64,000 nucleotides of DNA, taken from contig DASZVY010000088.1 in NCBI GenBank assembly GCA_035546855.1, forward strand, positions 8,043-72,042, read 5' to 3'. A program made the translations under genes and the position numbers. Below, piece after piece: positions 32,991-44,033 of this stretch. The DNA is from Nitrobacter sp035546855 (GTDB taxonomy: Bacteria > Pseudomonadota > Alphaproteobacteria > Rhizobiales > Xanthobacteraceae). How positions within the stretch are numbered: position 1 is the first letter of the stretch; every line of letters begins with the position of its first letter. The notes under the pieces are model-generated. The model searched no databases. It had not been told where the DNA came from and worked only from the letters and a program-made list of their open reading frames with translations.

Positions 32991-34217
32991 GCCGCCGGTC
33001 TCGGCGCTGATGGTGTCGCCGAAGAACTCCCATTGGCCCTTCTTGAACTGCATCATGCGCAATTGCTCGATCGGCGCGAAATCGGTCGCGCTGGTGTTGA
33101 TCGTGATGCCGGGCAGCAGGGTCGCGGGTTTGAAGTCCTTCAGGCTTGCCGCCTGCTTCATCACGTTCTCACGCGTGAGATTGTCGCCGCATTGCTTGAG
33201 CACCTGTTCCATGGTTTGCGACACCGCAAAGCCGTAGACGATATTGGCATCGGCGATGTTGGCCCCGGGCATGTACTTGTTGATGAAGGCCATGAACGTC
33301 TTCATGCCGTCGTCGTTCTTCCACTGCGGGTCGGAGGCATCCTTGAGGTAGCCGGCCGACAGCACGCCTTCCGACGCATCGAGGCCGGCAGGCTTCATGA
33401 CGGCGCCGATCGAGATCGAGACGTTGGTCAGGAGATGCATCGGCTTCCAGTTGAGCTCGGCCGCCTTCTTGATTCCCTGCGCCGCGAACTTCGGCGTCGA
33501 GATGTTGACGAAGACGTTGGCGCCCGCGTCCTTCAGCTTGACGATATGGGAGTCGATCGACGGCTCGCTGTTTTCGTAGGTTTCGTGGGCCACCACCATC
33601 TTCGACCACTTGTCGCCGAGAACATCCTTCAGGCCAGCGACATAGTCCTTGCCGAAGTCGTCATTGGCATTGAGCAGCCCGATCTTGGCGTCGGGTTTGG
33701 TCTTGAGAATGTATTTCGCGAAGATTCGCGCTTCGGAGCGATAGCTCGGCTGCCAGCCCATGGACCACGGGAATTGCTTCGGCTCGTCCCACTTGCTTGC
33801 GCCTGAGGCAATGAAGAGCTGCGGAATCTTCTTGGCGTTCAAGTATTTCTGAACGGCAGTCTGGGTCGGCGTGCCGAGTGCGTTGAAGATGAAGAGCACC
33901 TCGTCGCTCTCGACCAGCTTGCGGATCTGCTCGACGGTCTTCGGCGGGCTGTAGGCATCGTCGTAGCTGATGAACTTGATCTTGCGGCCGTCGATGCCGC
34001 CGCGATCGTTGACCATCTTGAAGTAGGCGTCCTCGGTCTTGCCGATCACGCCATAGGCCGAAGCCGGGCCGCTGTAAGCTTCGGTATTGCCGATCTTGAT
34101 TTCCGTATCGGAAGCGCCCGTATCGTATTTCTTCTGGGCCAGCGCCGCCGTCGTGGAGGCCGCGACGATCGCGAATGCAGCCGCAATCGCCATCGTCCTT
34201 GAGGATGTCCGAGACAT
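32988..34217 (-). CDS. ABC transporter solute-binding protein, paralogue 2 of 3
   Basis: A 409-residue binding protein with a signal peptide ending TTAALAQ, then KKYDTGASDTEIKIGNTEAY. It matches its neighbours closely but differs at positions where both others agree: NTEAYSG for NIMPYSG, and KMVNDRGGIDGRK for RMINxQGGINGRK. Such differences may reflect another ligand preference. AGGGAGAAATCG precedes the ATG at 34217. It has its own terminator and a 140-bp upstream gap, so it can be expressed separately from its neighbours. Confidence 0.87.
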   Translation of the reverse strand: MSRTSSRTMAIAAAFAIVAASTTAALAQKKYDTGASDTEIKIGNTEAYSGPASAYGVIGKTEDAYFKMVNDRGGIDGRKIKFISYDDAYSPPKTVEQIRKLVESDEVLFIFNALGTPTQTAVQKYLNAKKIPQLFIASGASKWDEPKQFPWSMGWQPSYRSEARIFAKYILKTKPDAKIGLLNANDDFGKDYVAGLKDVLGDKWSKMVVAHETYENSEPSIDSHIVKLKDAGANVFVNISTPKFAAQGIKKAAELNWKPMHLLTNVSISIGAVMKPAGLDASEGVLSAGYLKDASDPQWKNDDGMKTFMAFINKYMPGANIADANIVYGFAVSQTMEQVLKQCGDNLTRENVMKQAASLKDFKPATLLPGITINTSATDFAPIEQLRMMQFKKGQWEFFGDTISAETGG

Positions 34218-34305
34218 CGATTTCTCCCTGTTGTTTTATTTATCTGATCTGCCCCCTTTGGGCGCTTCATTTGACATGGAGACGAACCGTCGTTCAAGAG
34301 AAACG

Positions 34306-34334
34306 AAAAGCCCCGCGGCGAGGCCGCGGGGCTC
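34306..34334 (-). terminator. Rho-independent terminator downstream of paralogue 3
   Basis: On the minus strand AGCCCCGCGG, a short loop, CCGCGGGGCT, then TTTCG. It lies 24 bp past the stop of the gene at 34358-35587 and marks the end of the liv operon proper. Confidence 0.82.
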
Positions 34335-34357
34335 CGAGTAACGGCCAGGGCCGCGGA

Positions 34358-35587
34358 TCAGTGGGCCGTGTCGCCGCTGATGATGTCGCCGAACAACTCC
34401 CACTTTTCACCCTTGAATCGCATCATCTGCAACTGGCTGATGGGCGCGAAGTCGGTGGCGCTGGTGTTGATCTTCACACCCGGCAGCAAGGTATCGGGGG
34501 TGAAGTCCTTCAGGCTTGCGGCCTGCTTCATCACATTCGCGCGAGTGAGATCGTCGCCGCACATCTGGAGAACCTTCACCAGGGTCTGCGCGACGCCGTA
34601 GCCATAGACGATGCTGCCGTCGGCCTTGTTGGCGCCGGGCATGTATTTGTCGACGAACGCAATCCACTTCTTCATGCCGGGATCGTTATCCCACTGCGGG
34701 TCCGCGCCGTCCTTGGCGTAGGCCGCCGAGAGCACGCCCTGGGAGTTCTGGAAACCGGCGGGCTTCATCACGCTGCCGACGGAGGCGCTGACGTTGGTCA
34801 TGATCTGGAGCGGCTTCCATTCGATTTCCGCCGTCTTCTTGACGGTCTGGGCGCCGAATTTGGGCGTGGCATAGATCATCAGCACGTCGGCGCCGGTGGC
34901 CTTCAGCTTGACGACGTGGGAGTCGATCGTCGGTTCCGAGATCTCGTAGCTCTCCTGGGCGATCACCATGCTCTTGGCCTTGTCGCCGAGGCCATCCAGC
35001 GTGCCCTTCAGGTAGTCCTTACCGAAATCGTCGTTCTGGTAGAGGATCGCGATCTTGGCGTTGGGTTTTTCCTTGAGCAGGTACTTCGCATAGATGACCG
35101 CCTCGCTCTGGTAGCTCGGCTGCCAGCCCATGGTCCATGGGAAGTGCTTGGGATCGTTCCACTTGGTCGCGCCGGTGGCGACGAAGAGCTGCGGGATCTT
35201 CTTGGCGTTCAGGTATTTCTGAATCGCGGTGTTGGACGGCGTGCCGAGCGGATTGAACACGAGCAGCACCTCGTCGCTCTCGACCAGCTTGCGCGTCTGC
35301 TCCACCGCCTTCGGCGGGCTGTAGGCGTCGTCATAGGTGATGAACTTGATCTTGCGGCCGTTGATGCCGCCCTGATCGTTGATCATCCTGAAATAGGCTT
35401 CCTCGGTCTTGCCGATAATGCCATAGGCGGACGCCGGTCCGCTGTAGGGCATGATGTTGCCGATCTTGATCTCGGTATCGGTCGCACCGGTGTCGTATTT
35501 CTTCTGGGCTTGGGCATTGGCGCCCATCGCCGCAAAAGTGATGATCGCTGTCGAAATCGCAGCGATACGTATTTTTTTGGAAAGCAT
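34358..35587 (-). CDS. ABC transporter solute-binding protein, paralogue 3 of 3
   Basis: A 409-residue binding protein. The signal peptide ends ANAQAQ and the mature part starts KKYDTGATDTEIKIGNIMPY. It is the member directly joined to the permease genes, starting nine bases after the livM stop, so it is probably the main receptor of the transporter. Its sequence is nearer to paralogue 1 (NIMPYSGPASAYG, MINDQGGINGRK) than to paralogue 2. AAGGGAAC precedes the ATG at 35587. Confidence 0.88.
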   Translation of the reverse strand: MLSKKIRIAAISTAIITFAAMGANAQAQKKYDTGATDTEIKIGNIMPYSGPASAYGIIGKTEEAYFRMINDQGGINGRKIKFITYDDAYSPPKAVEQTRKLVESDEVLLVFNPLGTPSNTAIQKYLNAKKIPQLFVATGATKWNDPKHFPWTMGWQPSYQSEAVIYAKYLLKEKPNAKIAILYQNDDFGKDYLKGTLDGLGDKAKSMVIAQESYEISEPTIDSHVVKLKATGADVLMIYATPKFGAQTVKKTAEIEWKPLQIMTNVSASVGSVMKPAGFQNSQGVLSAAYAKDGADPQWDNDPGMKKWIAFVDKYMPGANKADGSIVYGYGVAQTLVKVLQMCGDDLTRANVMKQAASLKDFTPDTLLPGVKINTSATDFAPISQLQMMRFKGEKWELFGDIISGDTAH

Positions 35588-35596
35588 CGTGTTCCC

Positions 35597-36619
35597 TTAC
35601 CCCTTTTTGAGTTTTGCAACCAATTGCTGGCTGACCAGCGCCACCTGCCTTGCGCCGTGCGGCACAAGGAAGATCACCACGAACAGAAGGACGCCGAACA
35701 CGGCGCCCGAGAGTCCTTTCGAAATGCTTTCGGCCATGTTCGGCACGAACACGATGAAAGCCGCGCCCACGATCGATCCCGGCAGCCAGCCGACGCCGCC
35801 GACGACCATGCCGAGGAACAGGGCGATGGCGAGCTGGATGGTGTAGCTGTCAGGCGCGACGAACTGCACGGCGATGGCGCCGAGCGCGCCGGCGACGCCG
35901 GTGATGCCGGCGCTGACGCCGAACGCCAGCGTCTTGTAGAGCGAGACGTCAATGCCCATGGCCGACGCCGCGATCTCGTTGTCGCGGATCGCCATCATCG
36001 CGCGTCCGGAACGCGATCTCAGCAGGTTGATCGAGGCCACGTAGATCGCGAGCGAGATCGCCAGCGTGAAGTAATACAGCCACATGTCCTGACCCATGGG
36101 CAGGCCGAACGGGGCGTCCGGCTTGGTGACGACGAGACCCTGCACCCCGCCCGTCCACGGCTCGATGAAGTTCAGCTTCAGGAGCTGCGGCATGGCGGTC
36201 GCGAGCGCAAAGGTCGCCAGCGCCAGATAGACGCCGGAGAGCCGCAGCGCCGGCAGTCCGAACAGGAAGCCCGCCGCGAAACAGATCAGGCCGGAGACCG
36301 GCAGCGTCAGCGCGTAGTTGACGTTGAAGGTCTCCATCAGGATGCCGGAAGTATAGGCGCCGAGCGCATAGAAGGCGCTCTGTCCCAGTGAGAACTGGCC
36401 GCTGCCGCCGGTGAGAATGTTCAGCGCCAGCACCGCGACGGCATAGATCAGCACCATCGTCATCTGGAAAATGATGAAGTTCTTGACGAACAGCGGCATC
36501 GCCAGCAGCAGCACGAGCGCGACGAGCGATGCTCCCGTACCGAGGGCCATCGCCCGCTTCGGCACGGCTTCGACGGCCGAAGACTCGGGAGTGGCGGCGG
36601 TTTCCTGAATGGTGCTCAT
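35597..36619 (-). CDS. livM: Branched-chain-type ABC transporter permease LivM
   Basis: A 340-residue inner-membrane permease. After a polar N-terminus of about 22 residues, hydrophobic helices begin at ALGTGASLVALVLLLAMPLF. LTGGSGQFSLGQSAFYALGA and LRLSGVYLALATFALATAMP are LivM signatures. Unlike the other transporter in this window it is not fused to its ATPase. The ATG at 36619 lies two bases downstream of the livH stop, and the longer open frame upstream is the shadow of livH. Confidence 0.9.
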   Translation of the reverse strand: MSTIQETAATPESSAVEAVPKRAMALGTGASLVALVLLLAMPLFVKNFIIFQMTMVLIYAVAVLALNILTGGSGQFSLGQSAFYALGAYTSGILMETFNVNYALTLPVSGLICFAAGFLFGLPALRLSGVYLALATFALATAMPQLLKLNFIEPWTGGVQGLVVTKPDAPFGLPMGQDMWLYYFTLAISLAIYVASINLLRSRSGRAMMAIRDNEIAASAMGIDVSLYKTLAFGVSAGITGVAGALGAIAVQFVAPDSYTIQLAIALFLGMVVGGVGWLPGSIVGAAFIVFVPNMAESISKGLSGAVFGVLLFVVIFLVPHGARQVALVSQQLVAKLKKG

Positions 36620-36621
36620 GA

Positions 36622-37500
36622 TCAGACTCGCTTCACGATGGTGCGGCCGAACAAGCCAGTGGGTTTGACGACCAGAACGACGACGATGAGAGCCAGCGCG
36701 ATCGGGAGCTTCAACTCGTTGCCGACGCCCGGGATGTAGGTGCCCGCAAGATTCTCCATGATTCCCATGAGAAACCCGCCGACCACGGCGCCAAGCGGGC
36801 TGGAGAGGCCGCCGAGCACGGCGGCGGCGAACCCGTAGATCAGAACGCCGAGCATCATGTTGGGCTCGAGGAACACCACGGGCGCGATCATCATGCCGGC
36901 GATAGCGCCGATGGCGCTTGCCATGCCCCATCCCAGCGCGATCATCCAGCTTGTGTTGATGCCGACCAGCCGCGCCGATTCAGGCAGCGTGGCGGCGGCG
37001 CGCATCGCAAGGCCGACCCGGGTGTACTGGAAGAACAGGTAGAGCAGGGCCAGCAGGCCGAGGGTGACGCCGATCATCCCGGCCTGGTGGGTCGAGATCA
37101 ACTGGCTGCCGAGAAACGGCGCGGAGCCGAACGGCGTCGGGTATTGCTTGATGGTGAAATCCCATATCAACCCCGCGACGCTGTTGACGATGGCGTAGAG
37201 CGCGATGAAGCCCGCCACATTGGTCAGGATCGGCGCCTTGGCCAGCGGCTTGAACAGGATCCGTTCGATCAGGATGCCGGCGACGAACGAGAAGATCAGC
37301 GTCAGGATGAAGGAGATCCAATAAGGCACGCCCCACTGGATCATCTGCCAGGAGACGAAGGTCGAGAACATCGCCATTTCGCCCTGGGCGAAATTGAGAT
37401 GGTCGATGGCCTGATAGATCATGACCACCGCGAGCGCCATGCAGGCATAGATGGCGCCGGTGGAAATGCCGGCCAGGATTTGATTGATGAACAGTTCCAT
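36622..37500 (-). CDS. livH: Branched-chain-type ABC transporter permease LivH
   Basis: A 292-residue inner-membrane permease of normal LivH length. NQILAGISTGAIYACMALAVVMIY and LNFAQGEMAMFSTFVSWQM are LivH hallmarks. The ATG at 37500 is preferred over an upstream start at 37515, which would overlap the livF stop. It lies 11 bp downstream of livF in the order livG-livF-livH-livM-binding protein. Confidence 0.9.
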   Translation of the reverse strand: MELFINQILAGISTGAIYACMALAVVMIYQAIDHLNFAQGEMAMFSTFVSWQMIQWGVPYWISFILTLIFSFVAGILIERILFKPLAKAPILTNVAGFIALYAIVNSVAGLIWDFTIKQYPTPFGSAPFLGSQLISTHQAGMIGVTLGLLALLYLFFQYTRVGLAMRAAATLPESARLVGINTSWMIALGWGMASAIGAIAGMMIAPVVFLEPNMMLGVLIYGFAAAVLGGLSSPLGAVVGGFLMGIMENLAGTYIPGVGNELKLPIALALIVVVLVVKPTGLFGRTIVKRV

Positions 37501-37511
37501 GGCCCGAGTCC

Positions 37512-38225
37512 TCAATAGCCGAGATAGGATTTGCGGACGTCTTCGTTGTTCGCGATTTCCTGAGCAGTGCCCGACATCACGATGCGTCCGGTCTCGATGA
37601 CGTAGGCCTTGTCGGCGAGTTCGAGCGCCAGTTGGGCGTTCTGCTCGACCACGAGAATGCTGACCTTGTCCTCGCGGTTGATCTTGCCGAGAATCCGGAA
37701 GAGGTCGCGGACCACCAGCGGCGCGAGGCCGAACGAGGGCTCATCGAGCAGCATCAGCCGCGGCCGCAGCATCAGCGCGCGGGCGACGGCCAGCATCTGC
37801 TGCTCGCCGCCCGACAGCGTTCCCGCCTGCTGCAGATGCCGCTGCTTCAGCACCGGGAAATGGGCATACATGCGCTCGATGTCCGCGGCGATGCCGGCCT
37901 TGTCGGAGCGGGAGATCGCGCCGAGCTGAAGGTTCTCCTCGACCGTCATGGTGGTGAAGGTGCCGCGGCCCTGCGGCACATGCGCGATGCCGAGGCGAAC
38001 GATGTTTTCGGTCGACTTGCCATGCAGGGACTTGCCCTGAAACTCGATCGCGCCGGTGGAGCGGACCATGTTGCAGATCGCGCGCAAGGTGGTGGTCTTG
38101 CCGGCGCCGTTGGCGCCGAGCAGGGTGGTCATGCTGCCTTCGTTGATCTCGAAGGCGAGGCCATGCAGCGCCTGGACCTGGCCGTAATAGGCGCGCAGAT
38201 CCCTGATGTTCAGCAATGCGGTCAT
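37512..38225 (-). CDS. livF: Branched-chain-type ABC transporter ATP-binding protein LivF
   Basis: A 237-residue ABC ATPase. Walker A is GANGAGKTT (near 37), the signature LSGGEQQMLAVARAL and Walker B RLMLLDEPSFGLAP. It overlaps the livG stop by four bases (ATGA), so the two ATPases are translationally coupled. It energises the uptake system formed with LivG, LivH and LivM. Confidence 0.9.
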   Translation of the reverse strand: MTALLNIRDLRAYYGQVQALHGLAFEINEGSMTTLLGANGAGKTTTLRAICNMVRSTGAIEFQGKSLHGKSTENIVRLGIAHVPQGRGTFTTMTVEENLQLGAISRSDKAGIAADIERMYAHFPVLKQRHLQQAGTLSGGEQQMLAVARALMLRPRLMLLDEPSFGLAPLVVRDLFRILGKINREDKVSILVVEQNAQLALELADKAYVIETGRIVMSGTAQEIANNEDVRKSYLGY

Positions 38226-39055
38226 TGGTCCTTGCTCCCCAGATAGGCCTTGATGACATCCGGGTCGGACTGGACCTGCGACGGCGTGCCTTCGGCGAGT
38301 TTCTTGCCGAAATTGAGCGCGACCACATGGTCGGCGATCGACATCACGAGGCCCATGTGATGTTCGACCAGCAGGACGGTCATGCCGCGCTCGTCGCGGA
38401 TGCGGCGGATGAGGTCGCCAAGGACGTGGACTTCCTCGTGATTGAGTCCACCCGCCGGCTCGTCGAGCAGCAGGATCTTGGGATCGGCAGCCAGCGCGCG
38501 TGCGAGTTCAACGCGCTTCTGGGTGCCGAACGGCAATCCCGAGACGGTGGTATGCGCGACATCCTGCAAATCCAGGTAGCCGAGGATGTCGTTGACTTTT
38601 TTGTTCACGGCGGCTTCGCCGCGGCGAACCCAGCCGAGCTTCAGGGAGTCGCTGATGATGTCGCTGTTGGTGCGCGAATGCGTGCCGATGCGGACGTTGT
38701 CGAGCACCGAAAGGTTCGGGAACAGCGCCACGTTCTGAAAGGTGCGGCCGATGCCGATCTCGGCGATCTTGTGCGGCGGCCGCTTCAGGATGCTGACGCC
38801 TTCCATCAGGATATCGCCCTTGCTCGGCTGGTAAAGCCGGCTCAGGCAATTGAACAGCGTGGTCTTGCCGGCGCCGTTCGGGCCGATCAGACCCAGAATC
38901 TGTCCCTGATGCATGTCGAAAGACACGCCGTTCAATGCAACGATGCCGCCGAACACGACGCTCACGTCGCGAACCGCGAGAAGGGGATCGCGCCCCTGTG
39001 CGAGCTGCGCCTGCATCATCGGCGGCAGTCCGGACGATGCTTGAAATTGCGGCAT
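38222..39055 (-). CDS. livG: Branched-chain-type ABC transporter ATP-binding protein LivG
   Basis: A 277-residue ABC ATPase and first gene of the transporter operon. Walker A is GPNGAGKTTLFNCLSRLY, the signature SGLPFGTQKRVELARAL and Walker B ILLLDEPAGGLNHEE. The N-terminus (about 25 residues rich in Gln and Pro) is longer than in most LivG proteins, so a start a little further in is possible. The upstream gap to the iclR stop is only 54 bp and contains a 15-bp-period duplication of CGCGACGAAGGC. Confidence 0.88.
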   Translation of the reverse strand: MPQFQASSGLPPMMQAQLAQGRDPLLAVRDVSVVFGGIVALNGVSFDMHQGQILGLIGPNGAGKTTLFNCLSRLYQPSKGDILMEGVSILKRPPHKIAEIGIGRTFQNVALFPNLSVLDNVRIGTHSRTNSDIISDSLKLGWVRRGEAAVNKKVNDILGYLDLQDVAHTTVSGLPFGTQKRVELARALAADPKILLLDEPAGGLNHEEVHVLGDLIRRIRDERGMTVLLVEHHMGLVMSIADHVVALNFGKKLAEGTPSQVQSDPDVIKAYLGSKDQ

Positions 39056-39109
39056 GCACCAACCGCGCTTCGCCGCAGGCCCCCGCGACGAAGGCCCTCG
39101 CGACGAAGG

Positions 39110-39976
39110 CTATCTGATCCCCTCGACCTCACGCGCAACTTTCCCTCCTGGTTTCAGCTTTCTGCCGGATTGTTTTTGTGATTGTGGCGCCGCTCCCCCA
39201 AGCGCCGCTTCGATATTTCTTACCATCGCCACGAGACGAGGTCCAATATCGTTGCGCAGCCGATCTTCCGTGAAACGGAAAGCGGGCGCACCGCAATTGA
39301 ATGCATAGGGACCTGTTCCGTCGCTCAGCTTGAGCGCGACGCCCGCAGCATGAATGTCGTCGTGCCATTCGCCGGCGGACATGGAGAAGCCGTACTTGGC
39401 AACGATCTCGCCGGATCGTTCAAGTCCGTCGCGCATTTTCGGCCAGCGCGGGCCGTAGTGCTCGCGCAGCGCGCGCGACAAATCCGCGCGCTCCTCCGCC
39501 GACAGCGCCCAGTAGTAGGCGCGCCCCATTGCCGTCGTCGGAATCGGCACCCGCGAACCGACGTCGAGTTGCACGCCGACCGTCAATTCGCTGCGCGCCT
39601 GTCCAAAATAGATCATGTTGAGCCGATCGCGCGCGCCGATCGCGCATGCGCCGCCGGTCTGCCGCATCAATTCATTGCGATAAGGCTCGGAGACATGGCG
39701 GACGCCGAGATTGGCGAGCGCGACGTAACCCAGCGCCATCGCCGACGGCGCGAGCTGATATTTCTCGAATTTCGGAACAGGCGTCAGATAACCGAGCTTG
39801 GTCAGGGTGTAGGTCAGCCGCGAGACCGTCGGCTTCGGTAGCTTGGTACGCGCGGCGATTTCCTGATTGCCAAGCAGCCCGTCATTGGGATGGAATGCCC
39901 GCAGCACATCGAGACCTCGCGAGAGGGCGACGACAAAGCTGCGATCAGTCGCGGCTTTTCTGGCTGGACGTTTCAT
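39110..39976 (-). CDS. IclR-family transcriptional regulator, divergent from pimF
   Basis: A 288-residue IclR protein. The N-terminal winged helix is in RGLDVLRAFHPNDGLLGNQE, IAARTKLPKPTVSRLTYTL and KLGYLTPVPKFEKYQL. The effector domain follows, with GVQLDVGSRVPIPTTAMGRA and a C-terminal GVALKLSDGTGPYAFNCGAP block. A basic tail (KQSGRKLKPGGKVARE) extends past the usual end. It lies between the divergent pim operon and the co-directional liv operon, so it may control both. The ATG at 39976 is supported by the divergent spacing; the frame stays open much further upstream without coding character. Confidence 0.88.
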   Translation of the reverse strand: MKRPARKAATDRSFVVALSRGLDVLRAFHPNDGLLGNQEIAARTKLPKPTVSRLTYTLTKLGYLTPVPKFEKYQLAPSAMALGYVALANLGVRHVSEPYRNELMRQTGGACAIGARDRLNMIYFGQARSELTVGVQLDVGSRVPIPTTAMGRAYYWALSAEERADLSRALREHYGPRWPKMRDGLERSGEIVAKYGFSMSAGEWHDDIHAAGVALKLSDGTGPYAFNCGAPAFRFTEDRLRNDIGPRLVAMVRNIEAALGGAAPQSQKQSGRKLKPGGKVAREVEGIR

Positions 39977-40054
39977 TCCCTCGGGTCGACCGTTGTGTCG
40001 CTGTGTTCTCGTTGACAAGGGACGTGCTTCAAAATAACCCTCCCTGTCAAGATG

Positions 40055-40069
40055 TGGAATTAAATTCCG
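40055..40069. promoter_or_regulatory. IclR-type operator between iclR and pimF
   Basis: TGGAATTAAATTCCG contains the 13-bp palindrome GGAATT-A-AATTCC. It matches the E. coli IclR box TGGAAATNATTTCCA at 12 of 14 defined positions. It lies 46 bp before the pimF start and 79 bp before the iclR start, a typical place to control both genes. Confidence 0.65.
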
Positions 40070-40114
40070 CTGTGCGAAATAGATCGAGCTTTTGCGATAC
40101 CGAGGGAGAGCGCC

Positions 40115-42211
<2,097 letters not shown>

Positions 42212-42237
42212 TGGTCGGGCGTTCGCAACACAAGGCG

Positions 42238-42336
42238 TCATTCCGGGATGCGCCTCTTGGCGGAGGCCCGGAATCCATAATCCCTGCCGTGGTCATGGAT
42301 TCCGGGCTCGCGCTACGCGCGCCCCGGAATGACGGA
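42238..42336. repeat. Pair of inverted REP-like palindromes between pimF and pimA
   Basis: Two elements of the GTCATTCCGG/CCGGAATCCATA family, about 42238-42279 and 42294-42335, facing each other. The right end runs directly into GGAGTGTTGCG, the ribosome site of pimA. Confidence 0.83.
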
Positions 42337-42344
42337 GTGTTGCG

Positions 42345-44033
42345 ATGACCCATCCCGGCGAGCAGTTCTATCCACCCGGCGTCCATTGGGACGATCCGAT
42401 CCCGCGCGGGACGCTTCCCGATCTGTTGTCCGACGCCGCCGCTGCCTACGGCGATCGTCCGGCGCTTGAATTCCGCGATCGGCCCATGAGCTACCGCGAC
42501 CTTGCGTCACGGGTGGAGGTGGCGGCCTCCGCGTTCCTGCGCGCGGGCTACGGCAAGGGCGCGACCATCGCGCTGTTTCTCGGCAACACGCCCGATCACC
42601 CCATCAATTTCTTCGGCGCGCTGAAGGCCGGTGCGCGGCTCGTCCATCTCAGTCCGCTCGACGGCGAGATTGCGCTGTCGCATAAGCTCGCCGATTCCGG
42701 CGCGCGGGTGCTGGTCACCAGCAACCTCTCGGCGTTGTTGCCGACGGCGCTGAAATTCCTGGCCAAGGGTCTGCTCGACAAGCTGATCGTCTGCGAGGAC
42801 GACAATTGGGGCGCGGTCGGAACGTCGCAGACGGCGCTGCCGGACGATCCCCGCGTCGTTACATTCAAGACGTTCATCGACGGCGCGACGAAGCCCGGCC
42901 AGTGGCCGGAGGTGAATGTCGAGGATGTCGCGCTGCTGCAATACACCGGCGGCACCACCGGCCTGCCCAAGGGCGCGATGCTGAGCCACGGCAACCTGAC
43001 ATCGGCGGTGTCGATCTATGATGTGTGGAGCGCGCCGGCGCGCGCCGAACGCAATGCGGTCGAGCGCGTGATCTGCGTGCTGCCGCTGTTCCATATCTAC
43101 GCACTGACCGTGGTGCTGCTCTCCAGCCTCCGCCACGGCAACCTGATCTCGCTGCACCAGCGCTTCGACGTCGAGGCTGTCATGCGCGACATCGAGGTCA
43201 AGCGCGCCACCGCGTTTCCCGGCGTGCCCACCATGTGGATCGCGATCGCGGCGTTGCCCGATCTCGACAAGCGCGACCTGTCGTCGCTGGTGAGTTGCGG
43301 CTCCGGCGGCGCGCCGCTGCCGGTCGAGGTCGCGCGTATCTTCGAGCGCAAGGTCGGCATGAAGCTCAAGAGCGGCTGGGGCATGACCGAGACTTGTTCG
43401 CCCGGCACCGGCCATCCCAAGGATGGACCGGACAAGCCGGGCTCCATCGGGCTGATGCTGCCGGGCATCGAGATGGATGTGGTCTCGCTTGAGGACCCGG
43501 CGAAGGTTTTGCCGGCCGGCGAGGTCGGCGAGATCCGCATCAAGGGCCCCAACGTCACCAAGGGCTACTGGAACAGGCCAAAGGAAACCGCCGAGGCGTT
43601 CGTCGGCGACCGCTTCCTGACCGGGGACATCGGCTACGTCGATACCGACGGCTACTTCTATCTTGTGGACCGCAAAAAGGACATGATCATTTCCGGCGGC
43701 TTCAACGTCTACCCGCAGATGATCGAGCAGGCGATCTACACTCATCCCGCCGTGCAGGAAGTGATCGTGATCGGCATTCCCGACGACTATCGCGGCGAGG
43801 CGGCGAAAGCCTTCGTCAAGCTGCGCGCCGGCGCCGCGCCGTTCACCATCGAGGAGTTGCGCGCGTTCCTGACCGGCAAGCTCGGCAAGCACGAGTTGCC
43901 GGCGGCGCTCGAATTTGTCGACGAACTGCCGCGCACCTCGGTCGGCAAATTGTCGCGCCACGAGTTGCGCATGCAGCAACCGAAATCAGATACGTCGCAA
44001 CCCGAACAGAAACTCGCAACAGGAGTCCGCTGA
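42345..44033 (+). CDS. pimA: Dicarboxylate--CoA ligase PimA (acyl-CoA synthetase)
   Basis: A 562-residue AMP-forming CoA ligase. The P-loop is LQYTGGTTGLPKGAMLSHG near residue 199, followed by LPLFHIYALTVVLLSSLRHG, GWGMTETCSPG, the hinge DRKKDMIISGGFNVYPQMIE and C-terminal LPRTSVGKLSRHEL with the catalytic lysine. R. palustris PimA activates pimelate and other dicarboxylates of medium to long chain, and some fatty acids. ATG at 42345; its ribosome site GGAG overlaps the end of a palindromic repeat. The stop overlaps the pimB start (TGATG), so the two are translationally coupled. Confidence 0.89.
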   Translation: MTHPGEQFYPPGVHWDDPIPRGTLPDLLSDAAAAYGDRPALEFRDRPMSYRDLASRVEVAASAFLRAGYGKGATIALFLGNTPDHPINFFGALKAGARLVHLSPLDGEIALSHKLADSGARVLVTSNLSALLPTALKFLAKGLLDKLIVCEDDNWGAVGTSQTALPDDPRVVTFKTFIDGATKPGQWPEVNVEDVALLQYTGGTTGLPKGAMLSHGNLTSAVSIYDVWSAPARAERNAVERVICVLPLFHIYALTVVLLSSLRHGNLISLHQRFDVEAVMRDIEVKRATAFPGVPTMWIAIAALPDLDKRDLSSLVSCGSGGAPLPVEVARIFERKVGMKLKSGWGMTETCSPGTGHPKDGPDKPGSIGLMLPGIEMDVVSLEDPAKVLPAGEVGEIRIKGPNVTKGYWNRPKETAEAFVGDRFLTGDIGYVDTDGYFYLVDRKKDMIISGGFNVYPQMIEQAIYTHPAVQEVIVIGIPDDYRGEAAKAFVKLRAGAAPFTIEELRAFLTGKLGKHELPAALEFVDELPRTSVGKLSRHELRMQQPKSDTSQPEQKLATGVR

